From positions 1-64,000 of the forward strand of contig DASYQD010000118.1 in the NCBI GenBank assembly GCA_036005845.1: a stretch of 64,000 bases of DNA, in the 5' to 3' direction. The notes beneath the pieces are model-generated. The model was not told the DNA's origin. It worked only from the letters and a program-made list of their open reading frames with translations, and ran no database searches. A program made the position numbers and the translations under genes. Of this stretch, positions 1-9,417 are shown piece by piece. This stretch comes from DASYQD01 sp036005845. GTDB lineage: Bacteria > Acidobacteriota > Thermoanaerobaculia > Multivoradales > JAIOJS01. Within the stretch, counting starts at the first letter, position 1. Every line of letters starts with the position of its first letter.

Positions 1-435
1 GTCGTCGCGCTCGGGCCGTACGATTCGTTCGTGATCGCCGACCTGCCCGGGCTCATCGCCGGCGCCGCCGAAGGGGCGGGGCTGGGCATCCAGTTCCTGC
101 GTCACGTCGAGCGTTGCCGCGTGCTGCTGCATCTCGTCGAGCTGGCGAACCCGGACGCCGATCCCGCCGCGGACCTCGCCGTCGTCGAGCGCGAGCTGCA
201 GGCCTTCGACGCCGAGCTGGTACGCCGGCCGCGCCTCGTCTGCGGCAGCAAGCTCGACGCCGTGGTGCCGGGCCAGCCGGAGCAGCTGCGCGCCGCGGCG
301 AAAGAGCGCGGCCTGCCGTACCACGAGATCAGCGCCGCGACGGGTGCCGGGCTGCCCGAGCTGCGGCGCGAGCTGCAGGCGCTGTTGCGGGAAGCGCCGG
401 CGCCGTTCACCGCTGTTGCGGCGAGAGAGCGGTGA
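1..435 (+). CDS. obg: GTPase Obg/CgtA, C-terminal part (5' end outside window)
   Basis: This is the last 144 residues of an Obg-family GTPase, which binds the 50S subunit and acts in ribosome assembly and stress signalling. The frame is open from base 1. The G3 region reads DLPGLIAGAAEGAGLG followed by QFLRHVERC, which is the Obg-specific switch II region. The G4 motif reads SKLD instead of NKxD, and the G5 motif is ISAATG. The protein ends soon after the G domain, so there is no long C-terminal OCT domain. The stop codon overlaps the nadD start by one base (TGATG), so translational coupling is likely. The obg-nadD-rsfS order is common in bacteria. The N-terminal Obg fold lies outside the window and cannot be checked. 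Confidence 0.93.
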   Translation, partial: VVALGPYDSFVIADLPGLIAGAAEGAGLGIQFLRHVERCRVLLHLVELANPDADPAADLAVVERELQAFDAELVRRPRLVCGSKLDAVVPGQPEQLRAAAKERGLPYHEISAATGAGLPELRRELQALLREAPAPFTAVAARER

Positions 436-1055
436 TGCGCGTCGGTCTCTTCGGCGGCAGCTTCGATCCGATCCACGCCGGCCACGTGGCGCCGGTGCGC
501 GCCGCCCGCGCCGCGCTCGAGCTCGACCGCGTCTTCTTCCTGCCCACCGCGCACCCGCCGCACAAGTCCGGCCGCAACTTCGCGCCGGCGCTGGCGCGCT
601 TCGCGATGGTGGAGCTGGCGCTCCTCGGCGAGGAGGGGATGTTCGTCTCCACGCACGAGCTCGGCGCCGAGCCGGCATACACCGTCGAGACGCTCGAGCA
701 CTTCCACGCCGAGCTGCCGGCGGTCGACCTCCACCTCATCCTCGGCAGCGACTCGCTGGCGCAGCTGCCGAGCTGGCGGCGCTGGCGCGAGATCCCGAAG
801 CTGGCGCGGCTCGTGGTGCTGACGCGGCCGGGCTCGGAACCGCCGCTGAACAACGGGTCGCTGGCGCCCGAGCTGCGCGCCGCCTTCGACGACGGCCGCA
901 TCGTCGCCGTGGAGCACGAGCCGATCGACCTCTCCGCCACCGCGCTGCGCGCCATCCTCGCGCGCGGCGAGGAGCCGCCCGCCGGTTCGCTGCACCCGCT
1001 GGTGCTAGACTACGCGCGCAAATATCGCCTCTATGACGAAACGCCGGCTCGCTGA
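435..1055 (+). CDS. nadD: Nicotinate-nucleotide adenylyltransferase NadD
   Basis: NadD transfers AMP from ATP to nicotinate mononucleotide, making deamido-NAD in NAD biosynthesis in the cytoplasm. The 206-residue product is the usual size. It opens with GLFGGSFDPIHAGH (residues 4-17), which carries the nucleotidyltransferase HxGH motif at His14-Ala-Gly-His17. LGSDSLAQLPSW in the middle is typical of NadD. SATALR near the C-terminus corresponds to the second nucleotide-binding motif, normally SSTxxR. The ATG at 435 is chosen because it overlaps the obg stop and puts the HxGH motif at the normal distance from the N-terminus. The 3' end overlaps rsfS by 23 bases. Confidence 0.96.
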   Translation: MRVGLFGGSFDPIHAGHVAPVRAARAALELDRVFFLPTAHPPHKSGRNFAPALARFAMVELALLGEEGMFVSTHELGAEPAYTVETLEHFHAELPAVDLHLILGSDSLAQLPSWRRWREIPKLARLVVLTRPGSEPPLNNGSLAPELRAAFDDGRIVAVEHEPIDLSATALRAILARGEEPPAGSLHPLVLDYARKYRLYDETPAR

Positions 1056-1515
1056 TCCCGCTGCCGCCTCGCAGCCCCTCCCCGAGACCGAAACCGAAGC
1101 GCAGAGCCCCGAGCAGACCGCGCAGCAGACGGCCGAGGCCGTGCGCGAAGTGGTCGCCGCCGCGCTCGACAAGAAGGCCGAGGACCTGAAGGTGCTCGAG
1201 GTGGGCGAGCTGACGCACTTCACCGACTACTTTCTCGTCTGCAGCGGCCAGAACCCGCGGCAGGTGCAGGCGATCGCGGATGGCGTCGAACGGCGCTTGC
1301 GGGAGCACAAGCTGCGGCCTTCGCACGTCGAGGGCTACCAGAGCGGCCAATGGGTGCTGATGGACTACGGCGACTTCGTCCTGCACGTGTTCCTGCAGGA
1401 ACGGCGGCGGTTCTACGGTCTCGAACGGCTGTGGGGCGATGCGCCGGACCTGACGGCCGACTTCGTGGCCGACGCTGCGGCCCGCGAGCAGAGCAGCGCG
1501 CGGCAGCTCTCGTAG
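1033..1515 (+). CDS. rsfS: Ribosomal silencing factor RsfS (Iojap/YbeB family)
   Basis: RsfS binds ribosomal protein uL14 and blocks subunit joining when nutrients are scarce. The conserved domain runs from about residue 35 to 145 and includes KKAEDLKVLEVGELTHFTDY, the CSGQNPRQVQAIAD stretch, GYQSGQWVLMDYGDFVLHVF and the YGLERLW ending. The first 35 residues are rich in Thr, Glu and Gln and are probably disordered. The gene starts inside nadD (23-base overlap), and placement after nadD is the usual context. The 160 residues are somewhat longer than the typical 105-120 because of both tails. Confidence 0.95.
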   Translation: MTKRRLADPAAASQPLPETETEAQSPEQTAQQTAEAVREVVAAALDKKAEDLKVLEVGELTHFTDYFLVCSGQNPRQVQAIADGVERRLREHKLRPSHVEGYQSGQWVLMDYGDFVLHVFLQERRRFYGLERLWGDAPDLTADFVADAAAREQSSARQLS

Positions 1516-1625
1516 CCGGCTCGTCGGCACTCGCGAGTAGTCGTCGCGCGATGCGAGCCCTGAGCCTCGCCCCGGTCGAAAATGCGCGCGCCGGCGCGCC
1601 ACCGCTGGTAGCCTGATCGCTGCAC

Positions 1626-2548
<923 letters not shown>

Positions 2549-2552
<4 letters not shown>

Positions 2553-2947
2553 GCGGGCGCGAGCTGCATCCGACCCTGTCGCCGGCGCGGCGGCGCGAGC
2601 TGATGGACGAGGGAATCGATCTCTTCCAGCGCGGCGAGTACTTCGCGGCGCACGAGGCCTGGGAGGAGATCTGGCGCTCGACGACGCCCGAGCCGCGCGA
2701 GCTGTTCCAAGGGCTCGTGCAGCTCGCGGCCGCGTTCCATCACCTGCACGTGAGGCGGCGAGCGGACGTTGCGCGGCGGGTGCTCGGCAAGGCGCGGCGA
2801 AGGCTCGCGACGGTGGAACCGCTTGTGGAAGGGATCGATGTTGCGGCGCTCGTCGCCGAGGTCGACGCCTGGATCGTGTGGCTGGAAGCAATGGAGCAGC
2901 CTGCGCCGCCGCTACCGAGCCTGCGACGGTCGAGCGCTGGGTCTTGA
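2549..2947 (+). CDS. DUF309 family protein
   Basis: This is a 132-residue DUF309 protein of unknown biochemical function. The family signature is clear: GIDLFQRGEYFAAHEAWEEI (residues about 19-38), where the HEAWEEIW motif is diagnostic, followed by the GLVQLAAAFHHL helix. The predicted fold is a small all-alpha bundle. The GTG start at 2549 overlaps the previous stop (GTGA), so the gene is probably co-translated with the sigma-54 activator-like gene. Nothing in the neighbourhood defines its role. Confidence 0.85.
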
Positions 2948-2989
2948 GCACGGCGAGGGCGCGCTTCCTCGCCTGTCGCGGTGCCGGCG

Positions 2990-3634
2990 CTACGGCTTGT
3001 GCGCCACGTACAGCACGTGCGCGTGCGGGTACCAGGCGCCGAGGTCGATCATCTCGACCGCGGTGAAGCCGAGTCGCTCGAGCCGCGCCCGCATCGCCGC
3101 CGGTGACTCGTAGCTGAAGGCGTCGCCGAGGGTGAGGCCGAGCAGGTCGGCGCCGCGCTCTTGCAGGCGGTTCCAACCACCCTTCACGCGATGCGTGGGA
3201 TCGATCTCCTTGAGCAGCAGCACGCCGCCCGGCTCGAGCGCGTCGCGCGCCGCGGAGAGGAACGCGTCCCAGCGCTCGATGGGCAGGCGGTAGATCACGT
3301 CGAGCACCGACACCGCTGCGAAGGGGCCGCGCAGCGCCTCGGCATAGCCGGCCAGGAGCCGGACGCGCGGTTCGCGGAGGCGGGCGCAAGCTAGCAACTT
3401 GCGGAAGTCAGGCTCGAGCGCGACCGACGACTCCACGCCGCCCGCCGCCGCGGCCAGCAACGCGAAGGCGCCGTGACCCGCACCGAGGTCGAGCAACCGC
3501 CCGCGCCGGGGCAGCCGCGCGACCACCGCGAGCATCGGGCAGCTCACGAACCGCCCGAGCACGTGGAGCCGCACCGCCGCCGGCGCCGCGGAGTAGGCGC
3601 GGCGCAGCAACGCGAGGGCAGCGCGGCGGTTCAC
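2990..3634 (-). CDS. Class I SAM-dependent methyltransferase
   Basis: This is a 214-residue protein with a Rossmann methyltransferase fold. Motif I is LLDLGAGHGAFALL, motif II is near VALEPDF, and the later strand is AVSVLDVIYRL, followed by LEPGGVLLLKEID (motif IV and post-IV). The substrate cannot be told from the sequence. The GTG at 3634 is the most plausible start, although the open frame extends further upstream. It is divergent from the GT-C gene, with only about 24 bases between the two proposed start codons, so the two promoters must overlap the coding regions or one start is misplaced. A lipid or glycan methylation role would suit the neighbours but is only inference. Confidence 0.8.
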   Translation of the reverse strand: MNRRAALALLRRAYSAAPAAVRLHVLGRFVSCPMLAVVARLPRRGRLLDLGAGHGAFALLAAAAGGVESSVALEPDFRKLLACARLREPRVRLLAGYAEALRGPFAAVSVLDVIYRLPIERWDAFLSAARDALEPGGVLLLKEIDPTHRVKGGWNRLQERGADLLGLTLGDAFSYESPAAMRARLERLGFTAVEMIDLGAWYPHAHVLYVAHKP

Positions 3635-3658
3635 CCGCGGAGAGTACAATTCGCGCAC

Positions 3659-5602
3659 TTGCCAGACGGCATTTCGTTGGCTGACGGGCGCGCGGCGGCG
3701 GCACCCTTCTGGCGTTCGCCCGGGGTGTGGGCGGGGTTTGCCGCGGTCGCCCTGGCGCGGCTGCTGTCGCTGCCGGTGAGCGTCTGGGAGTACGACGAGA
3801 TCCTCTTCATGCGCGGCGTCGAGCGCTTCGCGCCGCTCGAGCACCGGCCGCATCCGCCCGGCTATCCGCTCACCATCGGTCTCGGCAAGCTGCTGGCGCC
3901 GATCGCCGGCGACTCCTTCCACGCTCTCGTCGCGGTGTCGGTGATCGCGTCGCTGGTGGGCTATCTCGCGCTGGCCGATGTGTTCGCGCGGATCCTCGCG
4001 CCGGCGGCGGTGCCTACGGTAGTGGAGCGGCGGCAAGGCGTGGTGGCGGCGCTGCTCTTTCACCTCAGCCCGCCGATGCTGCTCTATGGGCCGCTGGCGC
4101 TGTCCGATGCGCCGGCGCTTTGCTTTCTGGCGCTGGCGCTGGCGGCCGGCGCGCGGCTACTGAATGGGGGGATCGGCGCCGCGGTGGCGCTCGGCGCCTT
4201 CGCCGCGGGTGCCGTCGGTTGCCGGCCCCAGCTCGCGGTGGCGGTGGGGCCGATGGTGGCGGCGGCGTGGATCGTGGCTGTCGTGAAGCGCCGCCGGGAG
4301 GCGACTTCATCTCCGGTGGACGACGGCCTCGCCGACAGCACCGCGCTTGCCGCGACCGGCGGGCCCGCCGGTGATGCCTCGCGGGCGGCGAGAGCGCCGC
4401 GTGCCCGCACGCTGGCGCTGGCCGCCATCGCCGGCTATGCGGTCGTCGGGCTCGCCTGGCTGATCCCCGACATCGAGGCGAGCGGCGGGCCGATCCACCT
4501 CATCAAGCTGGTGCGCCGGCAGGCGCGGCTGGTCGCCGCCGTCGACGCCGGCCTCGCCCGCGGCGCGCTCGGCGCCGGCGCGCTCGTGGCGCGCTTCGTC
4601 GCGCACCCGTGGGGGCCGAAGCAGCTCTCGATCCCGGTGCTGTTGCTCGCGATCGCCGGTCTCGTCGAGCTGGCGCGCCGGCGGTGCCTCGCCGCGCTGC
4701 CGCTGCTCCTGCTCGCCATCGTGGATCTCGCTTTCGCGTTGCGGGTGATGGACCCGGCCGACGCCGTGCGCTACGCGCTGCCCTCGCTGCTCGGTGTGTC
4801 CTTTCTCGCCGTGGTCGGGCTCTACACGTTGGCCGGTTCGGTGCGGCTGCGCGCGCTCGCGCCGTTGGGCGCCGCGGTCCTCGTCGCGGGTTTCGTGCTC
4901 TACACCTTCCCCATCCTGCAGGAACGCTCGACCTTGCCTTCGCCGCCGGTGCAGGCAGCGCGCTGGGCGGCGACGCATCTGCCGCCGAATGCGCAGGTGC
5001 TGGTGGCGCCGCCGCTCGTGCCGCACGCGGCGCAGCTCCTCGGCGGTCGCGCGTTCACCGAGGCGGACCCAGGTCTGTCGGCGCCCGGGTCGACGGAAGC
5101 TCGGCCGGCGTTCCTGCTCGCCGACGGCCCGGGAGGTTGGCCGGGCGCGGTGACCTTCCGCTGGCCGGGCAGCGAGGGCTGGGGCAAGCTCACCCGCGGC
5201 TACTACCGCGTGGTGTCGTGGAACCCGCTGCCCGCGTGCCGGTTCGCGGCGGGATTCGGCGTCTACGGCTGGGAGCCGGGGTGGCGATGGCTGGCGCAGG
5301 ACGCGTCGCTGCGCGTCTTCACCGGCGGCGCGCGGCGGCTCGGCATCGAGCTCGGGTTGCCGCCGACATCGCCGTTCGCCGAGGTGCTCGTCGACGTGCA
5401 GGCGGGCGACGGAGCTCCCGTACAAGTGCGGGCGTTGCGCGGCCGGCGGCGGCGCGCGTCGCTGGAGGTGCCGGCGGCGCCGGCGGTCGACGTTCACCTC
5501 CACGCCGACCGCGCCTTCGTGCCCGTCGCCGGCGGCCTCGGCACCGATCAGCGCGGGCTGGCGGTGCAGCTGCTCGGCTGCGAGGTGTCGAACGGCCGCT
5601 GA
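3659..5602 (+). CDS. GT-C fold membrane glycosyltransferase-like protein (PMT/ArnT-like), copy 1
   Basis: This is a polytopic membrane protein of about 647 residues. After the first hydrophobic helix it has SVWEYDEILFMRGVERF and then HRPHPPGYPL. An acidic pair in the first periplasmic loop followed by HPPGYP is characteristic of PMT/ArnT-like GT-C enzymes that use polyprenyl-phosphate sugars. About ten further hydrophobic helices follow to residue 450. The C-terminal 200 residues are a soluble, probably periplasmic domain with FVPVAGGLGTDQRGLAVQL near its end. The start is uncertain: TTG at 3659 or TTG at 3677 both fit and neither has a clear Shine-Dalgarno sequence. The next gene is a tandem paralogue. 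Confidence 0.78.
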   Translation: MPDGISLADGRAAAAPFWRSPGVWAGFAAVALARLLSLPVSVWEYDEILFMRGVERFAPLEHRPHPPGYPLTIGLGKLLAPIAGDSFHALVAVSVIASLVGYLALADVFARILAPAAVPTVVERRQGVVAALLFHLSPPMLLYGPLALSDAPALCFLALALAAGARLLNGGIGAAVALGAFAAGAVGCRPQLAVAVGPMVAAAWIVAVVKRRREATSSPVDDGLADSTALAATGGPAGDASRAARAPRARTLALAAIAGYAVVGLAWLIPDIEASGGPIHLIKLVRRQARLVAAVDAGLARGALGAGALVARFVAHPWGPKQLSIPVLLLAIAGLVELARRRCLAALPLLLLAIVDLAFALRVMDPADAVRYALPSLLGVSFLAVVGLYTLAGSVRLRALAPLGAAVLVAGFVLYTFPILQERSTLPSPPVQAARWAATHLPPNAQVLVAPPLVPHAAQLLGGRAFTEADPGLSAPGSTEARPAFLLADGPGGWPGAVTFRWPGSEGWGKLTRGYYRVVSWNPLPACRFAAGFGVYGWEPGWRWLAQDASLRVFTGGARRLGIELGLPPTSPFAEVLVDVQAGDGAPVQVRALRGRRRRASLEVPAAPAVDVHLHADRAFVPVAGGLGTDQRGLAVQLLGCEVSNGR

Positions 5603-5621
5603 GCGGGCCTGGCGTTCGCCG

Positions 5622-7646
5622 TTGGCGCTCGGCGGACTCGTGGTGGTGGCGGCGGCGCGGCTGCTGACGCTGCCGGCGAGCCTCTGGGAGTACGACGAGG
5701 TGCTGTTCGTGCGCGGCGTCGAGCGTTTCGAGCCGCTGGCGTACCGGCCGCACCCGCCGGGGTATCCATTGCTGATCGGGTTGGGCAAGCTCGCGGCGGC
5801 GATCGTGGGCGATCCATTCCGCGGCCTGGTCGCGCTGTCGGTGATCGCGTCGCTCGTCGGCTACCTGGCGGCGGTTGATGCGTTTTCCATCGCGTGGGGT
5901 GGGCCGGCCCGGCTAAACGAACCCGCATCGGACGGCGAGTTCTCGCGCGCCGGATTCGATTTCGTCTTTGTCGGGGTGGCGGGCGCGCTGCTGTTCGCGT
6001 TGTCTCCGCCGATGCTCGTCTACGCACCGCTCGCGTTGTCGGATCCGCCGGCGCTAGGGTTCGTGGCGGTGGCGCTTGCCGCGGCGGGTCGCTGGTTGCG
6101 CCGCCCTGCCGCCGTTGGACCGGCGCTTGTCTGCGGCGGCGCCGCCGCCGCCGCCGTCGGGTGCAGGCCACAGCTCGTGCTTGCGGTAGCTCCCATGCTG
6201 CTCGTCACCATCCTGTTGGCCGTGCGGCGGAGGGGTGATGGCCGGCCGCTTACGGCGGAAGTCGAGCTCGACGCACCGGAGAGCGTTGGTGGCGCAGCGG
6301 AAGCGACTTCGACGACGCGCCGCGGCCCGGCCGCAGGCGGAGCGATAGCGACGACCCGCCGCGGACGGGGCGAAAGGGAGGCGCTGCCGGCGGCGCGTCG
6401 CGGGTTTGCTACAGCGAGCGCCGCGATTGCGGCATTCGTCGTCGTGGCGACGGCGTGGGCGGTGCCTCTGCTGGTGGCGAGCGGTGGGCCCCGTCTCTTC
6501 GTCAAGCTGCTGCGGGGCCAGGCGGGGCTGGTAGCCGCGAATGACGCGTCGCTCGCGCGCGCCAGTCTCTCGGCCGCCCGCATCGTGGGCCGCTTCGTCG
6601 TCGACCCTTGGGGACCGCGCTGGGCGGCGGTGGTGGTGCTTGGCCTCGCCGCCGCGGGCGGCGCGCTTGTCGCGCGACAACGGCGAAGTGCAGCGCTGCC
6701 CGTGCTCCTCTTCGGCGCCATCGACCTCGCGCTTGCGCTTGCGGTGATGAACCCGCCCGATGCCGCGCGCTATGCGATGCCCTCGATGCTGGCGGTGGCG
6801 TTCCTCGCCGGCGGCGCGTGCGCCGCGGTGCAGCGCTTGCCGTCGGGCCGCGTCGGCGCGCCGCTTCTGCTGGTGGCGCTGTCGCTCGGCTTCGTTCTCT
6901 ACGCCGCGCCGCTGTTGCGCGAACGCGCGACGACGCCATCGCCGCCGGTGCAGGCGACGGCGTGGGCGCGCGCGCACCTGCCCGACGGCACGCTCGTGCT
7001 CTACGAGCGCGAGCTGGAGTCGTACGCGCTCGAGCTGCTGCCGCGGTGGAAGCGGCTGCCCGCGGACGGCCGGCTGCCGTGCGCGACGCGGCGCCCGGTG
7101 TTCCTGCTCGCCGAAGGCGCGAGCGCACTCCCCGGTGCCGTGACCTTCCGCTGGAACGATGGGCCGGCGTGGCGCGCGCTCACCCGCCAGCGTCTCGGCG
7201 TCGTGTCGTGGACACCCGTGGCGGGCGGCCGACTCTTCGAGCCGCTCGCCGGCGTCTACGGCGCCGAGCCTTCCGCGCGAACGTGGCTCGGCCGCGGGTC
7301 GGGCGTCGATGCCTGGCGCTGGCTCGCCGACCGCGCCTCGCTGCGCGTGTGCTCCGAGGGCGCGCCGGCAGTCGACCTGCGCCTGCGCCTGCCGGCGCTC
7401 GCTCCACACCCCGACGTAACGGTGGAGATCGTGACCGCGGGCGGGCGGCGCGCACCGCTGCACATCGCGCGCGGCGTGACGGTTGCGGTGCGACTGCCGC
7501 TGCCGCCGGCGCGCCGGGTCCGTATCGACTTGGTGGCGAGCCCATCGTTCGTGCCGGCCGAGAGCGGCCTCACCGCCGGTGACCACCGGCGGCTCGCGGT
7601 GCAGCTCGTCGATCTCCAGCTCGTCGGCGCGCCGTTGCACCACTGA
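5622..7646 (+). CDS. GT-C fold membrane glycosyltransferase-like protein, copy 2
   Basis: This is the tandem paralogue of the preceding gene, 674 residues from a TTG start. It shares SLWEYDEVLFVRGVERF, YRPHPPGYPL and the helix SVIASLVGYL almost word for word with copy 1. It also shares the C-terminal FVPAESGLTAGDHRRLAVQL motif. The two copies differ most in cytoplasmic loops; here one loop carries a Thr/Arg/Gly-rich insertion around residues 215-260. Similarity to copy 1 extends a few residues upstream of the chosen start (WRSP), so the true start may be a non-standard codon. It lies 19 bases after copy 1 in the same operon. The donor is likely a lipid-linked sugar; the acceptor is unknown. 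Confidence 0.78.
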   Translation: MALGGLVVVAAARLLTLPASLWEYDEVLFVRGVERFEPLAYRPHPPGYPLLIGLGKLAAAIVGDPFRGLVALSVIASLVGYLAAVDAFSIAWGGPARLNEPASDGEFSRAGFDFVFVGVAGALLFALSPPMLVYAPLALSDPPALGFVAVALAAAGRWLRRPAAVGPALVCGGAAAAAVGCRPQLVLAVAPMLLVTILLAVRRRGDGRPLTAEVELDAPESVGGAAEATSTTRRGPAAGGAIATTRRGRGEREALPAARRGFATASAAIAAFVVVATAWAVPLLVASGGPRLFVKLLRGQAGLVAANDASLARASLSAARIVGRFVVDPWGPRWAAVVVLGLAAAGGALVARQRRSAALPVLLFGAIDLALALAVMNPPDAARYAMPSMLAVAFLAGGACAAVQRLPSGRVGAPLLLVALSLGFVLYAAPLLRERATTPSPPVQATAWARAHLPDGTLVLYERELESYALELLPRWKRLPADGRLPCATRRPVFLLAEGASALPGAVTFRWNDGPAWRALTRQRLGVVSWTPVAGGRLFEPLAGVYGAEPSARTWLGRGSGVDAWRWLADRASLRVCSEGAPAVDLRLRLPALAPHPDVTVEIVTAGGRRAPLHIARGVTVAVRLPLPPARRVRIDLVASPSFVPAESGLTAGDHRRLAVQLVDLQLVGAPLHH

Positions 7647-7711
7647 ATCGCGGGCATGCGGTGGCGAGTAACGCTACGCGTCCCTGGTACCATCATGCCG
7701 TGCCCCCCAGC

Positions 7712-8566
7712 ATGCCTCGGTACTCGGTATCGATGGTCCTCCCCATGTTCAACGAGGAGGAGACCATCGAGCACGCCCTCGCCGTCGGCACCGAGGCGCT
7801 GGAGCGTCACGGCGGCGACTGGGAGCTGATCGTCGTCGACGACGCCTCCACCGACCGCTCGCCGGCGATGGTGGCCGCGGCGGTCGCGGCCGAGCCGCGC
7901 ATCCGTTTGCTGCATCACCCGAAGAACCGCAAGCTTGGCGGCACCTTGCGCACCGGCTTCGCGGCGTGCACGAAGGACCTCGTGCTCTACATGGATGCCG
8001 ATCTGCCGTTCGACCCCGACGTGCTCGGCCCCGCCATCCGCGCGCTGCACGTCTCGCGCGCCGACGTCATCGCCGGCTACCGCCTCGATCGCACGACCGA
8101 GGGATTGCTGCGCACGGTCTACTCGTACGTCTACAACACGCTCATCGGTCTGCTCTTCGGCTGGCCGCACCGCGACATCAACTTCTCGTTCAAGCTGGTG
8201 CGCCGCGAGGTGCTGGATACCGTCGAGCTGCGCGCCGAAGGCTCGCTCATCGACGCCGAGCTGATCGTCAAGGCGAAGAACCTCGGCTTCGTCATCCAGC
8301 AGCTCGGCCTCGACTACTTCCCGCGCTCGCGCGGGCGCTCGACCCTGTCGTCGCCGTCGGTGATCCTCAAGATCTTCGCCGAGCTGTGGAAGCTCTTCCC
8401 GGAGATGCGCAGGCCGCGGCGCCGGCAGGCAGCGGGTGCGGAAGCTTCGGTACCGACGGGATCGAGCACGCCCGCTGACGCGGCAGTGGTGCGCGGCGCC
8501 GCGACAGCTCGCGCGGCTGCGTCGTCCGCGGTGCCGCACGCGGCAAGCTCCGTCACGCCTTCTTGA
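7712..8566 (+). CDS. GT2 glycosyltransferase, dolichol-phosphate-mannose-synthase-like
   Basis: This is a family 2 glycosyltransferase of 284 residues. The N-terminal nucleotide-sugar site is SMVLPMFNEEETIEHAL with IVVDDASTDRS. The metal-binding DxD is in LYMDADLPFDPDV. The INFSFKLVRREVL region and the YFPRSRGRSTLS acceptor segment match DPM/ArnC-like transferases that load sugars onto polyprenyl phosphate. The last 70 residues are Ala/Ser/Thr-rich and probably disordered, and there is no obvious C-terminal membrane pair. The ATG at 7712 is chosen because it places the GT2 motif at the N-terminus; GTG at 7700 is possible. The stop overlaps the deacetylase start by four bases. Confidence 0.9.
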   Translation: MPRYSVSMVLPMFNEEETIEHALAVGTEALERHGGDWELIVVDDASTDRSPAMVAAAVAAEPRIRLLHHPKNRKLGGTLRTGFAACTKDLVLYMDADLPFDPDVLGPAIRALHVSRADVIAGYRLDRTTEGLLRTVYSYVYNTLIGLLFGWPHRDINFSFKLVRREVLDTVELRAEGSLIDAELIVKAKNLGFVIQQLGLDYFPRSRGRSTLSSPSVILKIFAELWKLFPEMRRPRRRQAAGAEASVPTGSSTPADAAVVRGAATARAAASSAVPHAASSVTPS

Positions 8567-9417
8567 GGCAGCTAGTCGTCACCGCGGACGACGTCGGCCT
8601 CGCGGCCGGGATGACCCGAGGCGCGCTGGAGGCGGCGGAGCACGGCATCGTCACCGCGGTGAGCGTGGCGCCCGTCGGCGAGGCGTTTGACGAAGCGATC
8701 GCCGAGCTGCGGCGCGTGCCGCAACTAGACGTGGGCGCGCACCTCGTGTTGGTGGGGGAGCGCCCGCTGTCGCCGCCGGGAGAGGTGTCTTCCCTCGTCA
8801 GCCGCGACGGCCGACTGCTGAGCGGCTTCGCCGCCTTCTGCGCCCGCTACTCGCACGGCGGCGTGCGGCTCGACGAAGTGCGCTGCGAGCTCGGCCGCCA
8901 GCTCGACCGCCTGCTCGATACCGGCCTGCCAGTGCGCCACGTCAACTCACACCAGCACCTCCATGCACTGCCACGCATCTTCGACGAGGTGACCGCGCTC
9001 ACGGCAGCGCGCGGCATTCCCTTCGTGCGCGTTCCCGAAGACCCGCTGCTGCCGCCGCCACTGACTCCGCGCGCAGTCGCGCTTCGCGGGCTGCGCACGC
9101 TCACGCGCCGCTGCCGTCGCCGACTGAGGGCAGCGGCGAACGTGGCGGCGCTCGACGGCACCCTCGGCCTCGCCGCCGCCGGTCATCTCACGAGCGGCCG
9201 CCTGCGGGCCTTGCTCAACGGTTCATGGCGCGGTCCCCACGAGCTCGTCTCTCATCCCGGCAGCGGCAACGCCGAGCTCGCGTCGCGCTACCGCTGGCGC
9301 TACGACTGGGACGCCGAGCGGAAGACCTTGTGCGAGGCGATGCTGGCGTCAGCGCTCGCCGAGGCCGGCATCCAGCTCACCTCGTTCAGCCGCCTCGCCG
9401 CTCGAGGAGGCTCCTAG
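8563..9417 (+). CDS. YdjC/ChbG (HpnK-like) carbohydrate deacetylase
   Basis: This is a 284-residue YdjC-family deacetylase, which removes N-acetyl groups from amino sugars using a divalent metal. The metal and catalytic motifs are VTADDVGLAAG (residues 6-16, Asp pair), the His in VGAHLVLVGE, and RHVNSHQHLHALP. These match the family pattern GxHLxL and HxDSHQHxH, with Asn in place of the usual Asp. The TTG start overlaps the previous stop (TTGA), so translation is coupled to the GT2 gene. A GT2-deacetylase pair next to GT-C transferases recalls ArnC-ArnD-ArnT and HpnI-HpnK, so the substrate may be a lipid-linked N-acetyl sugar. The stop overlaps that of the convergent ATPase gene. Confidence 0.86.
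   Translation: MRQLVVTADDVGLAAGMTRGALEAAEHGIVTAVSVAPVGEAFDEAIAELRRVPQLDVGAHLVLVGERPLSPPGEVSSLVSRDGRLLSGFAAFCARYSHGGVRLDEVRCELGRQLDRLLDTGLPVRHVNSHQHLHALPRIFDEVTALTAARGIPFVRVPEDPLLPPPLTPRAVALRGLRTLTRRCRRRLRAAANVAALDGTLGLAAAGHLTSGRLRALLNGSWRGPHELVSHPGSGNAELASRYRWRYDWDAERKTLCEAMLASALAEAGIQLTSFSRLAARGGS

Noticed and set aside
4307..5788. Long minus-strand frame opposite the GT-C genes
   Set aside because: It is an antisense shadow with His/Arg/Glu-rich composition; the plus-strand proteins have clear membrane helices and the shared paralogue motifs.
9414..9417. Four-base overlap of two convergent stop codons as possible annotation error
   Set aside because: Both genes end at natural family C-termini, and CTAG allows TAG on both strands, so the overlap is real.
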